Positions 63,159 to 64,000 of a DNA stretch of 64,000 nucleotides are shown here, one piece after another. Made by a program: the position numbers and the translations under genes. Within the stretch, counting starts at the first letter, position 1; each line of letters starts with the position of its first letter. This DNA comes from Curtobacterium sp. MCBD17_013. Its GTDB lineage: Bacteria; Actinomycetota; Actinomycetes; Actinomycetales; Microbacteriaceae. The DNA lies in the NCBI RefSeq assembly GCF_003234565.1, contig NZ_QKTU01000013.1:1-64000 (forward strand), read 5' to 3'. A model generated the notes under the pieces. That model had not been told where the DNA came from. It searched no databases and saw nothing but the letters and a program-made list of their open reading frames with translations.

Positions 63159-64000
63159 ATGGCAGACCGCGTCGTACTCGCGTACTCCGGAGGACTCGAC
63201 ACCTCCGTCGGCATCGGATGGCTCAAGGACGCCACCGGCAAGGAGGTCGTGGCACTCGCCGTCGACGTCGGCCAGGGCGGCGAGGACATGGACCGCATCC
63301 GTCAGCGCGCGCTCGACTGCGGCGCCGTCGAGTCGATCGTCGTCGACGCCAAGGACGAGTTCGCCGACGACTACCTGATGCCGGCGCTCAAGGCGAACGC
63401 CCTCTACCAGAAGCGCTACCCACTCGTGTCCGCCCTGAGCCGGCCGCTCATCGCGAAGCACCTCGCCCTCACCGCCAAGCAGCTCGGCGCGGACAGCGTC
63501 GCCCACGGCTGCACCGGCAAGGGCAACGACCAGGTCCGGTTCGAGGCAGCGGTCGCCGCGATCGCCCCCGACCTGACGAGTGTCGCGCCGGTCCGGGACC
63601 TCGCACTCACGCGCGACAAGGCGATCGTGTACGCGCAGGAGCACGACCTGCCCATCGAACAGAGCAAGAAGTCGCCGTACTCGATCGACCAGAACGTCTG
63701 GGGCCGCGCGGTGGAGACCGGGTTCCTCGAGGACCCGTGGAACCCGCCGATCGAGGACCTGTACTCGTACACGCAGGACCCGACGGTCGAGCGCGCCGCG
63801 GACGAGGTCACCATCACGTTCGAGCACGGCGTTCCGGTCGCGATCGACGGACAGCGCTTCAGCGCACTCCGCATCGTGCAGGAGCTCAACGCACTGGCGG
63901 GCAAGCACGGCGTCGGGCGGATCGACGTGGTCGAGGACCGGCTCGTCGGCATCAAGAGCCGCGAGGTCTACGAAGCGCCCGCCGCGATGGCGCTCATCGC
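63159..64000 (+). CDS. argG: Argininosuccinate synthase (partial, 3' end beyond window)
   Basis: The first about 280 residues of ArgG, which joins citrulline and aspartate using ATP. The ATP pyrophosphatase motif [11 protein letters not shown] is at residues 8-18. [33 protein letters not shown] and the start of the C-terminal domain are present. The frame is open to the window edge. AAGGAG precedes ATG 63159. It closes the visible arginine cluster; argH is expected downstream but is not seen. Confidence 0.96.
   Translation, partial: MADRVVLAYSGGLDTSVGIGWLKDATGKEVVALAVDVGQGGEDMDRIRQRALDCGAVESIVVDAKDEFADDYLMPALKANALYQKRYPLVSALSRPLIAKHLALTAKQLGADSVAHGCTGKGNDQVRFEAAVAAIAPDLTSVAPVRDLALTRDKAIVYAQEHDLPIEQSKKSPYSIDQNVWGRAVETGFLEDPWNPPIEDLYSYTQDPTVERAADEVTITFEHGVPVAIDGQRFSALRIVQELNALAGKHGVGRIDVVEDRLVGIKSREVYEAPAAMALI

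Overview
The window is chromosomal DNA from a very high-GC actinobacterium. Gene content and order fit Microbacteriaceae, and a plant- or litter-associated genus such as Curtobacterium is plausible, but the genus is inferred and not proven. The evidence is the conserved actinobacterial backbone rpsO-pnp-M16 peptidase-dapB-thyA-dfrA-dapA-rnj, then ftsK-pgsA-cinA-clgR-DUF3046-recA-recX-miaB-miaA-dapF-hflX-lexA, then hisCBH-priA, infC-rpmI-rplT-trmH-pheST and argCJBDFG. GTG and TTG starts are frequent. The first nine bases match the end of the Nextera transposon adapter, so base 1 is probably a contig edge.

Layout. 0.1-6.5 kb: FKBP isomerase, aldo/keto reductase, a HelD/HelR-type RNA polymerase-recycling ATPase, a membrane-anchored GH6 cellulase-like protein, a VanZ-like protein and a NERD protein. 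6.5-13.6 kb: rpsO, a luciferase-like monooxygenase/FMN reductase pair, a secreted coiled-coil transglycosylase, pnp with a structured leader, and a TetR regulator. 13.9-22.8 kb: M16 peptidase, lysine (dapB, dapA) and folate/thymidylate (thyA, dfrA) genes, and RNase J. 22.9-32.5 kb: the one clearly accessory block, a sugar-uptake and glycoside-catabolism operon between rnj and ftsK. It encodes a Tat-type lipoprotein binding protein, two permeases, an aldo/keto reductase, a tautomerase, a GH1 beta-glucosidase, a Gfo/Idh/MocA-like protein and a DUF1080 (3-keto-disaccharide hydrolase family) protein, with a convergent ROK regulator at the far end. No ABC ATPase is encoded there. 32.6-46.9 kb: chromosome segregation, phospholipid synthesis, SOS response and tRNA modification. 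LexA sits divergent to a LysM-domain membrane protein that looks like the SOS division inhibitor. 47-64 kb: histidine, translation and arginine genes, ending inside argG.

How the genes work together. The accessory operon combines a classical hydrolase (GH1) with proteins of the oxidoreductive, 3-keto route of glycosidic bond cleavage, so an imported plant glycoside might be opened in two ways. The SOS circuit is complete: LexA boxes lie before recA (one perfect, one degenerate), over the lexA -35 and over the -10 of the divergent LysM gene. A recurrent pattern is a TANNNT -10 hexamer ending 6-9 nt before the start codon of about 14 genes with no Shine-Dalgarno sequence, which points to widespread leaderless transcription. 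infC appears to start at ATC behind a good ribosome binding site. No tRNA, rRNA, CRISPR array, insertion sequence or prophage gene was seen.
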